Origin: Meconema thalassinum | Lineage: Eukaryota; Arthropoda; Insecta; Orthoptera; Tettigoniidae | DNA length: 64,000 nucleotides | Direction: 5' to 3' | NCBI GenBank assembly: GCA_946902985.2 | Contig: OX336389.2 | Span: 790,128,979 to 790,192,978 of the forward strand | Shown: one piece after another, positions 60,301 to 64,000 of the stretch | Position numbering within the stretch: the stretch's first letter is position 1 | How the letters are laid out: each line of letters opens with the position of its first letter | Notes under the pieces: model-generated | Databases searched by the model: none | What the model saw: only the letters and a program-made list of their open reading frames with translations | What the model was told of the DNA's origin: nothing | Made by a program: the position numbers and the translations under genes

Positions 60301-62271
60301 ATTTGAATATTAAATATTTTGGGGAAATCACGGAAAACCGTCGATGTAATGGTTGAGTTAAATTATTTTTGTTGAGGAATGGATATTTTTTTTCCATATT
60401 CGAAGGTTCGAACATGTGGATTCTCACATAATGAGATGATAATTAAACATATTTGAAATAATACAAATAATAATAATAATAATAATAATAATCCACTAAT
60501 AATAATAATAATAATTTTTATAATTTTTCTAAATAATTCTTGGATATTATATTTTCTAATAATCATATGTATTGAGAGAGAGCCTATGAAGTAGTTTAAT
60601 CATTTCTAGTTTGGAACAGGAGATTTTCCGAAGGAAAGTGGTTAGCGCAAGCCCGCATTCAACCAACATTTCAATTCTGGTTGAACAGTTTATATTTGCT
60701 ATGAGCAAAGTATATTTTTCAGATAACACGGAGAGGCATGAAACGGGAAGCAAATGATAATTGTATCAAATAGGATATTTTTGTATTTATATAAAATCAT
60801 GACGTAAATACACTCGAAAGTGAAATAAAGATTTTCATAAGTATGGTAAATTCACGGGTTGAACTGAATGGTAAAATAAAATAAACTTGTAAGTTTATAA
60901 ATCTTCCAGTGTTGATAACAAGCAGAGGCTTGATTTATTGTATAAATTTTGGGAAGAAAATTTATATGTGTGGAGTAGTTGAAATGCCATTCCCAGGTGC
61001 GCATGTTTAAGTCGCAGGAATGAGGAGGTTGTTTCGAGCATCAATCAAATAGCAGGTTCGATGGCTCATGTTTATAGTAGGAGTATTGGAACTACACATT
61101 TCGTCGGATGAATGACCCGAAGGTTATTTCTTGAAACCATCAGTTCTTATTTCAACCTTGTTTACGAATTCCATTTAGACTTTGATTTTGCTAGAACCCG
61201 GATTTGTCATGATAGTAGTTTATTCTTCTTCAGAGGAAGACCTTTGCCGTTGTTGTCGTAATATTGTGTTCTTACACAAATAATAGAATGGGCCACTGCC
61301 AATTAAAAATAATTCTTTAACCACGAATAATTTGAAGGATATTTTCAATCCTAGTGCCATGAACTAAATGAATTCATTATAAAGCTACAATTCTTATTTC
61401 CGCATTCTGTCGAAGAATTGCAAGTTGTGAAAGTTGCTAAAAATGGCCATGAATATAAATATTTTTATAATAATGATTCCAAGTGGAAAATTGAATAATT
61501 GAATGGTTCAACCATTTATTGATCAAGTTGATGATTCAGAAATCATATATTTTGTTAGGAACTTGATGTTCATAATCGAGTCACTTCTCGAATGTTTAAT
61601 GTCAGAAGAACAATTAATTGTTGTTGTGCTTCGCACAGTTCTTCGATGCTATGCTCAAGGTCAAATACTTTTCAGATGTTATTAATATATGTAAATAATT
61701 TGTGTTGCTTCGATAATGATAATATTTTTCGACGATGTATTTTTGAAACTGGAAAAATAAGTGAAAGTTAAAAATTCTATGAACATTTATTCTACGAGTG
61801 TTAATATCATGTAAATATTCAAACAGTGATCCACGATGTTTCCAGTATAGACAATTAACTTTGAACTGGAATTAAATATTAATAATTTTGGAACACAGTC
61901 TACAGGACTATTAATCGGACTTGTGTTTCCAAAAAGATTGTCAAATGTGTTTGGAAAATTTCTGTATATTGTGTGTAAATAAGAGTGTGGATCGCCACAC
62001 GTGGATGATGCTGCTTTGAGCATCTTTGCAGTCAATTTTAACTTCAAAATAAACTGAGATAATTTTACAGGATGTGTTACTCCCAATTAAATCTCCTTCT
62101 ATCCTTATTGTTGCATTGAGCCAAAAATCAGTCAAGCATTTTTTTAATTTGATGTCGTTTTTGCGATTTGCTTTAACCCATCTGGCGCTCCGGGATATTT
62201 TGACTCTCGTGCTGACTGATTATTGGTAAAATGCATATGTGGTCGTGCGGACTCCGGTCTAAACGGGCACA
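57337..62271 (+). repeat. probable 5' LTR of giant-LTR element 3, about 4.9 kb
   Basis: It starts TGTGCCCTTG after ATAT (57333-57336) and ends taaacGGGCACA; the 7-bp ends are perfectly inverted and match the ends of element 1. AATAAA at 62048-62053 precedes the end by 220 bp, as in element 1. The second LTR lies outside the window, so this boundary pair is inferred from the ends, the interruption of LTR-Z and the gag that follows. A (TAA)n-rich patch is at about 60465-60515. It holds no convincing gene. Confidence 0.55.
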
Positions 62272-62293
62272 TAAAATAAGATAGAGAGAGAAA

Positions 62294-62311
62294 TGGCTTC
62301 GCACGTGGGTC
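62294..62311 (+). other. possible primer-binding site of element 3
   Basis: TGGCTTCGCACGTGGGTC begins 22 nt after the LTR end, a spacing like that in element 1 (18 nt). The tRNA is not identified. Confidence 0.45.
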
Positions 62312-62777
62312 CCGATTTAGACATGGTCAATCGCATGCCGATTTGAAATTGTGATAATTTTTATAGAAATATTTTGGGAGTTGAGAGATGTCTGGTTTGG
62401 ATGAATAAATTAGTAGGAAACCCAATTAGTGGGGAAAATAATTTAACTTGGTTAATAATTAGAATGGGTTTGATTATTTTTGATAATGGCTTAACCATTA
62501 GGGCGTCAAGTAAATTCAGTAGTAAACGTTCGATGACTGGACATACACATTATTAGAATCCAGGTGGAGGATATTTGAGAACTTGCATATTTTTCTTGTG
62601 ATATTGTGGTAAATGTAATTCGTTAAAGTAGAGAATTTTGTTTTTCCATCACGTCGATATTAGGACAAATCTCATTTTATTAGAGTGTTCCAATTAGCTA
62701 TTCATATTTCTTGTTCTAGTTATAAGCTTGTGTTTGCCACTGTTGTATACCCCTAAGTTTGAATAATAATTGAAATT

Positions 62778-64000
62778 ATGGAAGAAATGATGAGGATGAT
62801 GAGGAGTTTGGAGGAGAGTTCAAAAGAGGCTGGACTGCGTGTAGCAGCCATTATGAAAGAAAATACTGAGGCTTTGGAAAGGAAACTTAAGGAAAATTCT
62901 GATTCTTTAGAAAATAAACTTAAAGAAAGTTTAAACGATAAACTTAAAGAAAATTCTGATTCTTTAGAAAATAAACTTAAAGAAAATTTGAATGATAAAC
63001 TTAAAGAAAATTCTGATTCTTTAGAAAGCAGGTTAAAAGATAATTTGAAAGAAAGTTTAGATGAAAAACTTAAAGAAAATTCTGATTCTTTAGAAAATAA
63101 ACTTAAAGAAAATTCTGAGTCTTTAGAAAATAAACTTAAAGAAAATTCTGATTCTTTAGAAAGCAGGTTAAAAGGGAACTTGAAAGAAAATTTAAACAGT
63201 AAATTTAATTCAATGGAAAGTAAATTTAAAGAGAATTCTGAAATTTTGAAAATGACACTTGAAAGTAAAATGAATAAATTATGCGAAAAAACACATGAGC
63301 TCGAAACTTCATTAGCTACTAACGCTAGTTTAATGGACGATAAATTTCGCGATGCCGATCTTCGATCTCAAAGCTTAGCTGATAGGATAGAACATGGTCT
63401 TAGGAAAGTTGGTGAAGACATGGTCAACCTAGAAGTCAGAGTGAAGAAGGAGAGTAATGAGATGGGGATTCTAGTTGTTCAACGGTTGACAGAACAATTC
63501 AAAGAACTTGTCATGGGAGAAATAAGAGAAGGTGTGATTAATGAGTTACAAACTGAAATTAAAACCACAGTTGTCAATGAAATTAAAGACACACTCAAGC
63601 TGGAGAACCAAGAGGGAATCAAGGAGATTAGGGAATCTTTGTCATCCCATATTGAAGTAATTGCCAAAAATATCCAAGCAACTCAGAAGGACATATCAGA
63701 TATGACAGGGTCATTGAAAAGTCATGAGGCTGTTATGAACCAGATATCCATTGATGTTAAGGAGAATTGTAAAGAAACTGAAGCAATTAAGAAAATGGCA
63801 GAAGAAAACCAGAAGGAATTTGAGGCTATGAAAACTCAAATCAAGGATGAGAAACAGTCTGATCATCTGTTGAAAATGCCAAATGTAAGGGGAAAGGAAC
63901 AGATACAGATAAATCTAGGAGCAGCTAGAGAGACTGAAAGACAGGATGAGGTCAGGACAGTATTTCAATCCAACCCCATAACTGTATTTAAGAATATAGA
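62778..64000 (+). CDS. Gag of element 3, N-terminal coiled-coil part, open to the window edge
   Basis: The ATG at 62778 (context ttgaaattATGGAAG) starts a frame with no stop through 64000 (407 codons). It opens MEEMMRMMRSLEESSKEAG, comparable in place and composition to the starts of the other two Gags. About seven copies of an 11-residue unit (KLKENSDSLEN, DNA period 33 bp) occupy about 62884-63180, some expanded with LKESLNDK or LKDNLKESLDE spacers. A longer Glu/Lys-rich coiled coil follows up to about 63850. The last residues (NPITVFKNI) stand where NVMIIRSRE in element 1 and NIIVNRNFE in element 2 introduce the capsid, so the capsid should begin just past the edge. No break is seen; this is the best preserved gag in the window. 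Confidence 0.75.
   Translation, partial: MEEMMRMMRSLEESSKEAGLRVAAIMKENTEALERKLKENSDSLENKLKESLNDKLKENSDSLENKLKENLNDKLKENSDSLESRLKDNLKESLDEKLKENSDSLENKLKENSESLENKLKENSDSLESRLKGNLKENLNSKFNSMESKFKENSEILKMTLESKMNKLCEKTHELETSLATNASLMDDKFRDADLRSQSLADRIEHGLRKVGEDMVNLEVRVKKESNEMGILVVQRLTEQFKELVMGEIREGVINELQTEIKTTVVNEIKDTLKLENQEGIKEIRESLSSHIEVIAKNIQATQKDISDMTGSLKSHEAVMNQISIDVKENCKETEAIKKMAEENQKEFEAMKTQIKDEKQSDHLLKMPNVRGKEQIQINLGAARETERQDEVRTVFQSNPITVFKNI

Noticed and set aside
1..64000. CRISPR arrays, bacterial operons or phage genes
   Set aside because: The repeat architecture is eukaryotic (LTR, SINE, LINE and Tc1 elements); no direct repeats with unique spacers of CRISPR type were seen.

Overview
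This window looks like intergenic or heterochromatin-like DNA from an arthropod, most likely an insect. The evidence is a BEL/Pao retrotransposon, Tc1/mariner relics, several families of tRNA-headed SINEs with insect-like bodies, and AT-rich, microsatellite-rich DNA. I recognise no host protein-coding gene and no functional rRNA or tRNA gene. Almost everything that can be read is transposable elements, many nested in one another. The species cannot be named from the sequence.

Layout. 1-1000 holds the tail of a degraded LINE and local repeats. 1002-6661 is an old BEL/Pao element with both LTRs and decayed gag, protease, RT, RNase H and integrase. 6662-12420 is mostly unassigned, with SINEs, a Tc1-like transposase relic and one fold-back element. 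12419-14076 is a fold-back element carrying a mariner-type element and a SINE. 14465-16405 and 17527-23982 are two copies of a transposase-less TA-inserting element (A1, A2). A2 was split by a 3.15-kb DNA transposon (17654-20802) whose 621-aa Mutator-like transposase is still open.

23990-35653 is a complete 11.7-kb LTR element with 3.7-3.8-kb LTRs that encodes only Gag and an aspartic protease. 37230-38860 is a very diverged tandem array with a period of about 143 bp. 39511-41445 is a repeat containing a tandem array with a period of about 128 bp. 41597-42180 is a Tc1-like relic, and 42974-44010 is a fold-back element that is an almost perfect palindrome of two 480-bp arms.

46396-64000 is a second cluster of giant-LTR elements: a solo LTR (46396-49732, minus), a Gag-only element on the minus strand (3' LTR 49737-53325, decayed gag 53997-55963, 5' LTR remnant 56734-57336), and a third element on the plus strand (LTR about 57337-62271) inserted into that 5' LTR. 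The gag frame of the third element (62778 onward) is open to the edge of the window.

The most interesting signal is this giant-LTR family. Its members share short inverted LTR ends (TG..CCCG / CGGG..CA), apparent 4-bp target duplications at palindromic tetramers (ATAT, GTAC), a primer-binding-like site set 13-22 nt from the LTR, and a long coiled-coil extension in front of a Ty3/Gypsy-type capsid. Neither member whose coding interior is complete in the window carries RT, RNase H or integrase. They look like a non-autonomous lineage that keeps its particle protein and borrows its enzymes. Comparisons were made by eye; identities and boundaries are estimates.
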